A stretch of 64,000 nucleotides of DNA from an uncultured bacterium. Its GTDB lineage: Bacteria > Verrucomicrobiota > Lentisphaeria > Victivallales > UBA1829. The DNA lies in the NCBI GenBank assembly GCA_902780135.1, contig CACZEK010000001.1:1-64000 (forward strand), written 5' to 3'. Numbering within the stretch: the first letter of the stretch is position 1; every line of letters starts with the position of its first letter. A model generated the notes under the pieces. It was not told where the DNA came from. It ran no database searches and saw only the letters and a program-made list of their open reading frames with translations. Positions 8,869-16,395 of the stretch are shown piece after piece. The position numbers and the translations under genes were made by a program.

Positions 8869-10314
8869 ATGGAAGCCATGTCCCGGATCAAGTTCAAATG
8901 CAAGATCACGCCTTACGGGGTTTTCCTCCACATCGGACGGAATGCTTCCGACATGCGTTTGAGGCGGCATATTCTCGCCCGGATTAATCGGATGCGCCGA
9001 CCGGGAGACACGAAACGGCCATCCGCCCGCGTGTACTGGCTCCGTCACATGAGGGTGGTGTCGTTCTGGGTGAAATTGGTTCTCTGCATCGGCATCGGGT
9101 ATATGGCCCTGCACCCGATGAAAACCGGATATTACGGGACCAGGAGCATCATTCGTCACTGGCCGGACATCGTGCATGTCGCCACATTCTGCTCCTGGGG
9201 CAAATCCTACATGGATAAAGAATTCCTGGAAGACCGGTTCCGACATTACGACCCGTTGACCGAAGATGACCTCAACCGGATTCTCAGCGGAGAATTCCTG
9301 TTCGACAAAGACGGGAATATCCGGCCGGATCGCATTGATATCGCGTGCTACATTGCCTCCTTCGCCCAAATCCATGACGCGGAAACAATCCGGAAGATCG
9401 TGGATTACGCTCATTCCGCGAATAAGTCTTATTATATTGAGGAAGCGTTCCGTTCGATCGGGCCTGAGGTCTGCCCTGTCCTGATCGACCTGATGCTGCA
9501 TGATCCGGATCTGTATGTCCGACAGAATGCTTTGGAGGCGTTCGGCGTCGGATTCGCGAATCCGAATTATTCCCGTTACTGGGCGGGAAAGGCGCGGAAA
9601 GAAATCGAATCGGTCCTGCTGAACCCCGATGAAGATCCTTTCGTCAGGAGATGGGCCCGGATTGCGCTGGTCGATCTTCATGACAGGCGCTCTCTGCCGG
9701 TCTTCGAGCAACATGTTCATGCCAGTCTCGAAACCCCGGACGGACAAAGGAATGACGCGTTTTATCAGGAAGAACTGGTCAATATATGGGACGATCTGTA
9801 TGAATGGGGCGGCGACGGCGGACTGTCCGTTCTGCTTGGTTTCCTTGAAAAAAAGATCATCCCCCAGCCAACATGGTTGAAGGATGGGCGGCAATACTTT
9901 TTTCCGAATCCGGACAATTATTATGAAGTCCAGTATTTTTCCCGCGAGTTCGTCAGTCCGTTCGATCTGGACGAGAAGAAGATACCCTATTTTTACGCGT
10001 ACAGGCCAATCATCGTGTCAAAGCAGACCTACGCCCGGTTCGAACGGCTGATGACCGCCGACGATACGGAGCCGGAAATAAAGGAATGGCTGGAAAAAGT
10101 CAGCCGCTATGTGCTGCGATGCCCGGACGACAAGATGGATCTGCCGTTTGTGCGGCATTTCCAGAATATGTCGAATTCAGCATTCTATCACTGGGATGCC
10201 CGCCTTGAGTTTTATAAATTCCTGATGGAGAATACCGGTTCCGACGATTCCATGTTCAAGGGGCGCCTGCAAATCAGTTTTTTCCACTTCGAAGACGAGG
10301 AAGGAACAAAATAA
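8869..10314 (+). CDS. Membrane protein with HEAT-like helical repeats, unknown function
   Basis: 481 residues from ATG 8869; ATG 8878 is equally possible, with GGAG at 8863 as ribosome-binding site. Residues 1-60 are basic, residues about 63-82 form one membrane helix (VVSFWVKLVLCIGIGYMALH), and the rest is soluble. From about residue 195 to 290 the pattern resembles HEAT-type helical pairs (VCPVLIDLMLHDPDLYVRQNA, then DPFVRRWARIALVDL). No catalytic motif is visible. It is transcribed from the promoter inside repeat copy 1 and is followed at once by a fragment of an unrelated Sel1 gene, so it may have been inserted between a repeated promoter and its former gene. Function unknown. Confidence 0.75.
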   Translation: MEAMSRIKFKCKITPYGVFLHIGRNASDMRLRRHILARINRMRRPGDTKRPSARVYWLRHMRVVSFWVKLVLCIGIGYMALHPMKTGYYGTRSIIRHWPDIVHVATFCSWGKSYMDKEFLEDRFRHYDPLTEDDLNRILSGEFLFDKDGNIRPDRIDIACYIASFAQIHDAETIRKIVDYAHSANKSYYIEEAFRSIGPEVCPVLIDLMLHDPDLYVRQNALEAFGVGFANPNYSRYWAGKARKEIESVLLNPDEDPFVRRWARIALVDLHDRRSLPVFEQHVHASLETPDGQRNDAFYQEELVNIWDDLYEWGGDGGLSVLLGFLEKKIIPQPTWLKDGRQYFFPNPDNYYEVQYFSREFVSPFDLDEKKIPYFYAYRPIIVSKQTYARFERLMTADDTEPEIKEWLEKVSRYVLRCPDDKMDLPFVRHFQNMSNSAFYHWDARLEFYKFLMENTGSDDSMFKGRLQISFFHFEDEEGTK

Positions 10315-10367
10315 CAAGCCGCACTCAAACGCCTCGGCGCGGAATGATCCCGGTCTGCATCAACAAT
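10315..10367 (+). pseudogene. 3' tail remnant of a Sel1-repeat gene
   Basis: Directly after the stop of the previous gene, CAAGCCGCACTC... reads QAALKRLGAE and stop. This matches the end of the Sel1 protein at 11728-12954 (QAKAALNRIGAE and stop). About 40 nt spanning the stop and the untranslated DNA after it (10328-10367 versus 12934-12974, including TGATCCCGGTCTGCATC) are nearly identical. Only the last few codons survive, so this is the scar of a lost paralogue. Confidence 0.75.
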
Positions 10368-10370
10368 TAG

Positions 10371-10521
10371 TCCTCCGCCCCTGTCCGGCAGGCTCCGGGC
10401 AGGAAGTCAGCGGGAAAGATGGTGTTTTCCCTTGATTATCCGGCATTTCCCGCTTGATTATTTGTTTGGGGCGTGGTATAATAAAGTTATGATTCCTCAA
10501 ACCCTCCATCAGCAACAACAA
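10371..10521 (+). repeat. Promoter-block repeat, copy 2
   Basis: Second copy, lacking the first 50 or so bp of copies 1 and 3. It runs from TCCGCCCCTGTCCGGCAGGC through the promoter to ATTCCTCAAACCCTCCATC. It is very similar to the copy at 11510, including the promoter spacer. Confidence 0.85.
10454..10482 (+). promoter_or_regulatory. Promoter for the surface-repeat lipoprotein
   Basis: TTGATT (10454-10459), 17-nt spacer, TATAAT (10477-10482), 55 bp before the ATG at 10538. Confidence 0.75.
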
Positions 10522-10537
10522 AGAAGGGCCTGAAAAC

Positions 10538-11446
10538 ATGTCGAATACGAAAACGAGACGAAATATCTTCCTCATGATTGTCGCGGTCGTTTTCGCCGTC
10601 GCGGGCTTCACCGGGTGCAGGCATGATGTGGTCAACGCCGACGGCGAAACGGTCAGTGCCGTAATCACGCCGCTCCAAATCGGTCCGCTGCTGATTCCCT
10701 TCGGGGAGGAAAATGTCACCACCTACGGCCTTTCCACGGGATTGGCGACAATGGACACGGACTCATGCGGGATCTTTGCCTCGGTCTTGGGATCGGGGTT
10801 TGCCGGAACAAACTATGGAATATCAGCCGGCCTTGCATTCGGAATAAATGGCCGGGAGTCAAGCTTCAACGGGATTTCAACTGGGCTTCTGTATTATAAG
10901 GATTTTATAGGATACGGCCCGGGTTCCGGGACTCAGAACGGCATTTCCGTTTTTCCGTTTGAAACCGGAAGCAAAACGAACGGGCTTTCCGTCGAAGCCT
11001 CTACGCTGAGCAAGGACTTCAACGGAATTGACGTTTGCCTTTTCAATCTTTACGGGACAAGAGGGATCGGGCTGCAGGTGATCGGACTGGATTGTTCCAC
11101 GAACAACGAGAGCAGAATAGTCGGGTGCCAGATCGGAGGGCTCCTGCGTTCGGGTGTTCGCGGCGCGCAGATCGGGGCGATCACATACAATCCGGGGGTA
11201 TATCCGGGGCATGACCGCGGGGATTCGTTCGGAAAATGCCTGAACTTAGGCATCCTGAACTTCGAGCTGAAGGAGGGCTTTCAGGTCGGCGCAATCAACA
11301 ATACCTCGGACGGGAATCCAGTTCAGATCGGGCTGTTCAACACCACCTTCGACGGCAGCCCGTTCCAGATCGGCTTGCTGAACATCAACCCGAACGGATT
11401 CTTTCCGATCTTCCCATTCTTCAATTACAGCGTCAAAAAGGATTGA
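10538..11446 (+). CDS. Lipoprotein with surface-type NGIS/QIGL repeats
   Basis: 302 residues. A basic start and hydrophobic stretch end in AGFTGC, a probable lipobox with Cys near residue 27. The rest is repetitive: short strands with turns such as NGISTGL, NGLSVEA, GAQIGAI, VQIGLFN and FQIGLLN recur every 12-20 residues. This beta-solenoid-like pattern resembles the LA_2272-type surface repeat proteins known from Leptospira and Bacteroidota; that match is from memory of the family motif and needs a profile search. Expected location is the outer membrane or cell surface. It is transcribed from repeat copy 2 and preceded by AAGGGCC as a weak ribosome-binding site. Confidence 0.7.
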   Translation: MSNTKTRRNIFLMIVAVVFAVAGFTGCRHDVVNADGETVSAVITPLQIGPLLIPFGEENVTTYGLSTGLATMDTDSCGIFASVLGSGFAGTNYGISAGLAFGINGRESSFNGISTGLLYYKDFIGYGPGSGTQNGISVFPFETGSKTNGLSVEASTLSKDFNGIDVCLFNLYGTRGIGLQVIGLDCSTNNESRIVGCQIGGLLRSGVRGAQIGAITYNPGVYPGHDRGDSFGKCLNLGILNFELKEGFQVGAINNTSDGNPVQIGLFNTTFDGSPFQIGLLNINPNGFFPIFPFFNYSVKKD

Positions 11447-11509
11447 CAGGACAAAAGCATTCTGCTCCCTGAAATCTTTCCCGTCCGTGCTTGCAATGTC
11501 GCCGAGAAG
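11447..11509. other. Short spacer before repeat copy 3
   Basis: 63 bp between the lipoprotein stop and the start of the third promoter block. No terminator hairpin with a T-run is visible. Confidence 0.4.
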
Positions 11510-11716
11510 CGATTTGGACGAACGCAGAGATTTTATGTCGAGCGCAGAGAAGCAACCTCATCCTTCCGCCCCTGTCCGGCAGGCTCCGGGCAGGAAGTCG
11601 GCGGGAAAGATGGTGTTTTCCCTTGATTTTCCGGCATTTTACGCTTGATTATTCGCCTGGGGCGTGGTATAATAAAGTTGTGATTCCTCAAACCCTCCAT
11701 CCGCAACACCGTAAAG
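11510..11716 (+). repeat. Promoter-block repeat, copy 3
   Basis: Fullest copy: it carries the CGATTTGGACG start shared with copy 1 and the GGGGCGTGGTATAATAAAG promoter end and ATTCCTCAAACCCTCCATC leader shared with copy 2. It shows that copies 1 and 2 derive from one ancestral block. Confidence 0.85.
11645..11673 (+). promoter_or_regulatory. Promoter for the multi-TM Sel1 gene
   Basis: TTGATT (11645-11650), 17-nt spacer, TATAAT (11668-11673). Its position rules out starts upstream of 11728 for the following gene. Confidence 0.75.
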
Positions 11717-11727
11717 GACCCGAAATC

Positions 11728-12954
11728 ATGATCATAAGAATGCACACGAAGAACCCCCGGACAGAATCGCCGGCCGGTGCCACGCTCGGCGCGGATCATG
11801 TGTTCAACGTCTTCCGGCAGGTCGACACCCCGGTCTCGGACCTGAAGAGGACGGCGATCGTCATGCAGATCGCCTTTTTCGTCGGAGTGATTGCCGCCGT
11901 GCTGATGCTCTCGTTTTTATGGGAGACAGGGGTACTCGCGATCGGGGTGCTGCCCTTGATCTTGCCGGTTCTGGTCCTGATCGCGCTTCCGTTCGTCCCC
12001 GGCGTCATCGTCCGCAGGGAATTCCGGGACGACGTGATCCCGGCGTGCAGGCGCGTCTGCAGCGAACAGAAGATCGTTGCCGGCGCGCTGAAAAGCCTGT
12101 GGTATCTGTGGGCGCGTTATCTGCTGTATCTGCTCCCGTTGATCCTGATCTTCCTCGGATTGACCGTTTGCTATTGTTTTTCCGACCTGGGGAGCGTGCC
12201 CATTCGCGAGCTCGGCTGGCTGATGGTTCTGTCCATCGCGGTTCTTCTGCTGGGAGATTGCGCTCTGGCGGTCTTCCCGGTCGCACGGCTGTTCAGCCGG
12301 AGAGCCGGCATGATCGTGATGCTGATCCTGATGATCCTGGGACAAGCTGTTTTGCGGTTCAATACCTTGGTCGACGCGTCCGGCATAATCTGGTTTACAG
12401 ACGGCACTCCCCCGGTTAAAGAAGCTATTACCTACTCCATCATCCTGATCGTCATCGGCATCGTGCTTTTCGGCGGCGGACTCGGATATTTCATCCACGC
12501 GGCCTATACGGACGCGGAAGAGCAAGGCCTGCCGGACACCGAAGAAGACGACGGGGGAACACACGGGAATGAAAAACTCAAATGGATAGGATTAGTCTGC
12601 CTGATTCTGACCATCTGTTCCGCCGCGTTTTTCGCCGGTTCCCTGGGGCATTCTCATGCTTCGGGGGACAGTGGCTTCCCTGTGGATGCGGATGCGGAGA
12701 GCAAGCGCGCGGAGAAGTTTTTGGAGAAAGGCAATACCACGTTTGAAGCACAGAAATTCGAAAGTGCGGTACAGTATTACACCCGGGCAGCCAAACTGGG
12801 CAACGCCGAGGCGCAGTTCAGGCTCGGCTGTTGTTACGAAACCGGTACCGGCGTCGAACAGAACCTGAAAGAGGCCGAATTCTGGTTCCGCAAATCCGCC
12901 GAACAGGGCGAGGAACAGGCGAAGGCCGCGCTCAATCGCATTGGCGCGGAATGA
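11728..12954 (+). CDS. Multi-spanning membrane protein with C-terminal Sel1 repeats
   Basis: 408 residues from ATG 11728, chosen because it lies downstream of the promoter and has AAGGA upstream. Residues 1-45 are soluble; about six membrane helices lie between residues 46 and 265 (for example IAFFVGVIAAVLMLSFLW and LLYLLPLILIFLGLTVC). After an acidic loop comes another helix (WIGLVCLILTICSAAFFAG) and then a soluble tail with about two Sel1/TPR repeats (AVQYYTRAAKLGNAEAQF, AEFWFRKSAEQGEEQA). The fold of the membrane part is not recognised. Its last codons and the untranslated DNA after them match the remnant at 10315-10367. It probably heads an operon with the two small membrane-protein genes downstream. 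Confidence 0.75.
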   Translation: MIIRMHTKNPRTESPAGATLGADHVFNVFRQVDTPVSDLKRTAIVMQIAFFVGVIAAVLMLSFLWETGVLAIGVLPLILPVLVLIALPFVPGVIVRREFRDDVIPACRRVCSEQKIVAGALKSLWYLWARYLLYLLPLILIFLGLTVCYCFSDLGSVPIRELGWLMVLSIAVLLLGDCALAVFPVARLFSRRAGMIVMLILMILGQAVLRFNTLVDASGIIWFTDGTPPVKEAITYSIILIVIGIVLFGGGLGYFIHAAYTDAEEQGLPDTEEDDGGTHGNEKLKWIGLVCLILTICSAAFFAGSLGHSHASGDSGFPVDADAESKRAEKFLEKGNTTFEAQKFESAVQYYTRAAKLGNAEAQFRLGCCYETGTGVEQNLKEAEFWFRKSAEQGEEQAKAALNRIGAE

Positions 12955-13003
12955 TCCCGGTCTGCATCTACAATGAACCTCAAAACATTTCAAGAGGCAT
13001 CCT

Positions 13004-13480
13004 ATGAAATTATTTTTTCGAAAAGTATCGAAAAAAACATGGATCCTTCTATGTGTTTTTATCGCCTTTGAATTTCTGTCCTTGTGGGTTTATCATCGTT
13101 GCACTTTTCTTGACTGGCCCATGCATGTTTTCTCCTATCAAGCTGCCGGCACTTGGATGAAGGGTGATTTGGTGGATTATGGCCGTGAGAACCCTCTCCC
13201 GGACAAGCTTGATTCCAGGTTTTATTACAGTCCGCTCACGATTTCTCGATGCTGCCATGCTATGTATCAGGATGACAAGCCATATCTTCAATACCACATG
13301 TTCCCGTCTCCGGAAGGACCTGACTTCCGGAGATTCATCAGCAGCAAGGATGATGAGATCGTTTACACGCTCGACATCAGCGTCAGCTCCACCGCGTATG
13401 AGCAACGCAATGAGCATTTTTATTGCCATGGCACAAAACGCGGCAGCATGAAACAGCTTTATCCGGAAGGAGGACGCTGA
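13004..13480 (+). CDS. Small single-helix membrane protein, hypothetical
   Basis: 158 residues, with AAGAGG 11 bp before the ATG. A basic start and one membrane helix (residues 12-30, WILLCVFIAFEFLSLWVYH) are followed by a polar domain, probably outside the cytoplasm, with four Cys and many aromatic residues. No family recognised. It starts 49 bp after the multi-TM Sel1 gene, and its stop lies 2 bp before the next ATG, so the three look cotranscribed. Its codon use is AT-richer than the core genes, which suits acquired DNA. Confidence 0.6.
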   Translation: MKLFFRKVSKKTWILLCVFIAFEFLSLWVYHRCTFLDWPMHVFSYQAAGTWMKGDLVDYGRENPLPDKLDSRFYYSPLTISRCCHAMYQDDKPYLQYHMFPSPEGPDFRRFISSKDDEIVYTLDISVSSTAYEQRNEHFYCHGTKRGSMKQLYPEGGR

Positions 13481-13482
13481 CC

Positions 13483-14121
13483 ATGAAACCAGATGTTCCT
13501 GTCAAGACGAAATTCTCCATCGCTCATTTCTTCCTTCTTCTTATTCCCATGCAAATCATCGTGTTCGGGTGTTTTTTTGCATACGAACAATATGCGAGAC
13601 ACAGGAGATTGTTCTTTGATAACGAACAGTTTGAAAAGAACTGCGCAATCGCCTATCTCTGTGAAATCATGTCCGATCCGTACATCCATCAGGACATCTG
13701 CAATCAATATTCCTCCTGCCTGGCAAAGACAAATTCCAAGGGGTGGTTTACAGAGGGAATCCCGGACCTTCCTTTCCCGGTAACGGATCAATCCTTTCAG
13801 GAATGGTTCCGGCACGGTCCATTCAGCAATCAAAAAAGGAATCCCAGACTGTGGACCGAAACCAGTTCCTCACGCGCTTGCCATGTTGTGATACCTGATT
13901 CTTTTCACAAAGAACATTCTTTTTATTCCATTGCCACATTCGATTCGGACGACGGCATCCTTTTGCGCCTGTTTGTGCCTCTGAAATGCTGCAAAGGCGT
14001 CATAAAAGGGATTCTGAAAAAGTCAATCATAGACAATGAACCTGTCTATGAACAGTCAATCGAGCTCGTCGAGCAGTCCGATCCGGATTTTCTTCGTGCA
14101 AAAGAGATGAATGAGAAATGA
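13483..14121 (+). CDS. Small single-helix membrane protein, hypothetical
   Basis: 212 residues from ATG 13483; an earlier in-frame start at 13423 would overlap the upstream gene, whereas GGAAGGAGG at 13465-13473 fits 13483. One membrane helix near residues 15-35 (FFLLLIPMQIIVFGCFFAY) and a polar remainder with Cys residues. It resembles its upstream neighbour in size, topology and base composition but no clear sequence repeat links them. No family recognised. Its stop is followed closely by a decayed transposase. Confidence 0.6.
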   Translation: MKPDVPVKTKFSIAHFFLLLIPMQIIVFGCFFAYEQYARHRRLFFDNEQFEKNCAIAYLCEIMSDPYIHQDICNQYSSCLAKTNSKGWFTEGIPDLPFPVTDQSFQEWFRHGPFSNQKRNPRLWTETSSSRACHVVIPDSFHKEHSFYSIATFDSDDGILLRLFVPLKCCKGVIKGILKKSIIDNEPVYEQSIELVEQSDPDFLRAKEMNEK

Positions 14122-14159
14122 ACACCTTGAGAATCCGGAGAAGTCACTTGTTTCCAGTG

Positions 14160-14349
14160 TTGATGGATCGTTCGATAGAGACCTTTTTTGGCGCACAAGC
14201 TCAATGACTACGTTTCCCTGCCTCAACTCCGCAGAGGCATCCAAAGTTACGTGAACTTCTATAACGGCAGACGGCTTCACTCGGATCTGGGGGATCTTAC
14301 TCCCGATTCCGTCTGCGAAGGGAGGCGTGTCCCGGACAAAGCGTCATAA
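14160..14349 (+). pseudogene. IS3-family transposase (OrfB) 3' remnant
   Basis: From 14191 to the TAA at 14347-14349 the translation KLNDYVSLPQLRRGIQSYV, NFYNGRRLHSDL, GDLTPDSV matches the conserved C-terminus of IS3-type integrase-core transposases (LNDY.SLPELR.GI..Y..FYN..RPHSSLG..TP). Just upstream, in another frame, DRSIETFFG corresponds to the segment with the catalytic Glu (NxxxESFF). A T-run at 14184-14189 marks the frameshift between them. The rest of the transposase and orfA are absent. Confidence 0.8.
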
Positions 14350-14375
14350 ATTTCAATATCTTTTCGGATTCAGGC

Positions 14376-14403
14376 TTGACATCCGGGCATTGCCTGCTAT
14401 AGT
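14376..14403 (+). promoter_or_regulatory. Promoter upstream of the AbiH-like gene
   Basis: TTGACA (14376-14381), 16-nt spacer, TATAGT (14398-14403). It lies between the transposase remnant and the left direct repeat, about 157 bp before the gene at 14560. Confidence 0.65.
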
Positions 14404-14413
14404 ATCCATCAGC

Positions 14414-14463
14414 ATTTGCATCTGTCACGACAATCAAAACAGTCCAGCCCCAGGGGGACAGGG
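14414..14463. repeat. 50-bp direct repeat, left copy
   Basis: Matches 16201-16250 at 46 of 50 positions by eye; the shared core is TGTCACGACAATCAAAACAG followed by TCCAGCCCCAGGGGGACAGG. It contains the near-palindrome TGTCACGACA and the CCCC/GGGG pair, so each copy could fold. The two copies bracket the AbiH-like gene in the same orientation. Confidence 0.85.
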
Positions 14464-14559
14464 CACCTCCCTTCTTACGAACTATCACTATCAGTCAGCC
14501 ATTTCAAATATCCGCACAATTCTGCACACTACCATGGCGCGTTCGTTTGAAAACAAATA

Positions 14560-15933
14560 ATGAATAACGGATATCGTATTATGCCGACGCCGAACAGTTG
14601 CTTTTTCGTTTCCATTCTGCGTGTTATCCTTTTTCCCTTTTTGCTTTTCTTCGCTAAAACGCCAAGGGACGAAACAGAAAACAGCGAGGAAAATGACATT
14701 CCCATTGACACCCTCGTCATCGTTGGAAACGGCTTTGATCTCTGGCAGGGGCTTCCAACAAGTTTCAGGGATTTTTACCAATACTATCTGAAAAACCGGG
14801 ACAGTATCCTGAAAAAGCTCCATATCGGGAAAAACAAATGTATCTATGAAGATGGTGAGGTTGTAGAATACAGCGATGAGGAAGTCATTTACGGGGATCC
14901 GGTCTTTCCGTGTGAATTGGACTATGGTTTTTGGGGAGAGTTTGAAACGTCTCTGGAAAAGATCGAACCAGAAAGGCTGACGATGTATTATGGGAAAACA
15001 CGCAGCGGATTGAGACAAATGAACAAGACAATACGAAACGCGAAACGTATCATACGGGAAGCATTCTGCAGCTGGATTTCTACCATATCAATAGAAAAAC
15101 AAATCCCCGAATACCAATTTGGAAAGAATGTCTTTTTCATCAACTTCAACTATACACCAACTCTGCAGAAAAGGTTCGGCGTCGATGAATTCAATGTGTA
15201 TCATATCCATGGAGATTTATCGGACAAAAAAAACATCATCTTCGGACATTCCGGTCATCCGCAAATGCCGGAATACTCTTTATACAAGCATGGCGGCAGT
15301 CTTCGAAGTCTCTATATGATAGAGAAGCTGCTTTACGAAACCGACAAACAGGTTGAAGAGAATATTCTGCATCTATGCGTTGCTTTTGCATTCCGCGGCA
15401 TAAAATTCGAAAACATCAAGTCTGTTTACGTTCTGGGGCATTCCATGAGTTCACCGGATCAGGAATACTTTGCTTTTTTGAAAAAAATGACTTCTCCCGG
15501 CAGAAACAAAAAGAGAAAAGAGAGGAATGACGCTTCTCCGAAGGAAAATGCGCTGGAATCCTTTTACAGAGAGCAATATATCGTGAATCACATAGGGCAT
15601 CAAATCAGCGACGATCAAATCCCGTTTGAACCAAGGGAAGCCATACGGAAAAAGAGAAAAAAAGAGCATGCCGAACTGTCAGCACATTTGGAAAAGAAAT
15701 ATGTATCGTTTATGGTCAGGCATACAAAAGGAAAAAGCAGGGAACAAATAAGAAAAGAATTCCATGATTTCCTGCATCCCATCAGGACAGATCAGGCACA
15801 ATGGCACATCACGTATTACAACGATGAGACAAAAAGAAGGATCATAAAGCTTATGAAAAAGATAAAATGCAACAACTACCAGCTTTACCTCGGCATAGAT
15901 CAATGCCTGGCTCCGTTCAAAGCAAAGGCATAA
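14560..15933 (+). CDS. AbiH-like abortive infection (phage defence) protein
   Basis: 457 residues. Residues 53-68 read VIVGNGFDLWQGLPTS, the hallmark start of the AbiH family (GNGFDL..GLPT). Further family-like motifs follow in order: FINFNYTPTL near 192, YHIHGDL near 214 and YVLGHSMSSPDQEYF near 291. AbiH proteins stop phage propagation in lactococci by an incompletely known mechanism. Unusually, a hydrophobic segment (residues 15-32, FFVSILRVILFPFLLFF) precedes the core, so the protein may be membrane-attached; ATG 14581 is an alternative start that keeps it. The gene is AT-rich against its surroundings and sits between two 50-bp direct repeats beside an IS3 remnant, all signs of recent transfer. 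A promoter at 14376-14403 would drive it alone. Confidence 0.8.
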   Translation: MNNGYRIMPTPNSCFFVSILRVILFPFLLFFAKTPRDETENSEENDIPIDTLVIVGNGFDLWQGLPTSFRDFYQYYLKNRDSILKKLHIGKNKCIYEDGEVVEYSDEEVIYGDPVFPCELDYGFWGEFETSLEKIEPERLTMYYGKTRSGLRQMNKTIRNAKRIIREAFCSWISTISIEKQIPEYQFGKNVFFINFNYTPTLQKRFGVDEFNVYHIHGDLSDKKNIIFGHSGHPQMPEYSLYKHGGSLRSLYMIEKLLYETDKQVEENILHLCVAFAFRGIKFENIKSVYVLGHSMSSPDQEYFAFLKKMTSPGRNKKRKERNDASPKENALESFYREQYIVNHIGHQISDDQIPFEPREAIRKKRKKEHAELSAHLEKKYVSFMVRHTKGKSREQIRKEFHDFLHPIRTDQAQWHITYYNDETKRRIIKLMKKIKCNNYQLYLGIDQCLAPFKAKA

Positions 15934-16395
15934 CTGCAGGTCAAAGGAAGGTTGCGTCCGGATTTATGCGCGCTTTTGAAATGGCGGATCATTCGTGACA
16001 GTTCGCCAGAAGGAAGCAGAGCCAAACCGACCACGTTACAGGATACATTACACTGTTTCAGAAACAGAAAACAATCAAACAGAAATTGGATTCTTTTTTT
16101 CCCGAAAAATGGAAAGATTGCCGTTTTTCGGGAATATGCAGCGGTTTTTCTGGGATCTTCACCGCGGAGGGGATCGCGTCTACCATAAACGCATGCGGCC
16201 ATTTACACCTGTCACGACAATCAAAACAGTCCAGCCCCAAGGGGACAGGACAGCCCCTCGGTCTTGCTTAAAACTAAAAAAAACGATTCGCACAGGGTAT
16301 TTTGGATAAGTCCGGGGGAATTCCAAAACACCCTTTTTTCCAAAGCTTGAAACATTGCTCCGTCTCGCATGGGGGGCAGCCCGGGGCGTCCTGTC
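15934..16395. other. Intergenic region right of the AbiH-like gene
   Basis: 462 bp. It contains a 9-bp perfect stem (CCCGAAAAA 16101-16109 with TTTTTCGGG 16124-16132) and the right 50-bp repeat. No gene is supported. Confidence 0.5.
16201..16250. repeat. 50-bp direct repeat, right copy
   Basis: Second copy of the repeat at 14414-14463, with four mismatches by eye and the same orientation. It lies about 270 bp after the AbiH-like gene. Confidence 0.85.

Noticed and set aside
13423-13482. Earlier start for the second small membrane protein
   Set aside because: It would overlap the upstream gene by about 58 nt, whereas a strong GGAAGGAGG site fits ATG 13483.
16101-16132. Perfect 9-bp inverted repeat taken as a terminator for the AbiH-like gene
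   Set aside because: There is no T-run after the stem on either strand; the T-run lies before it on the plus strand.
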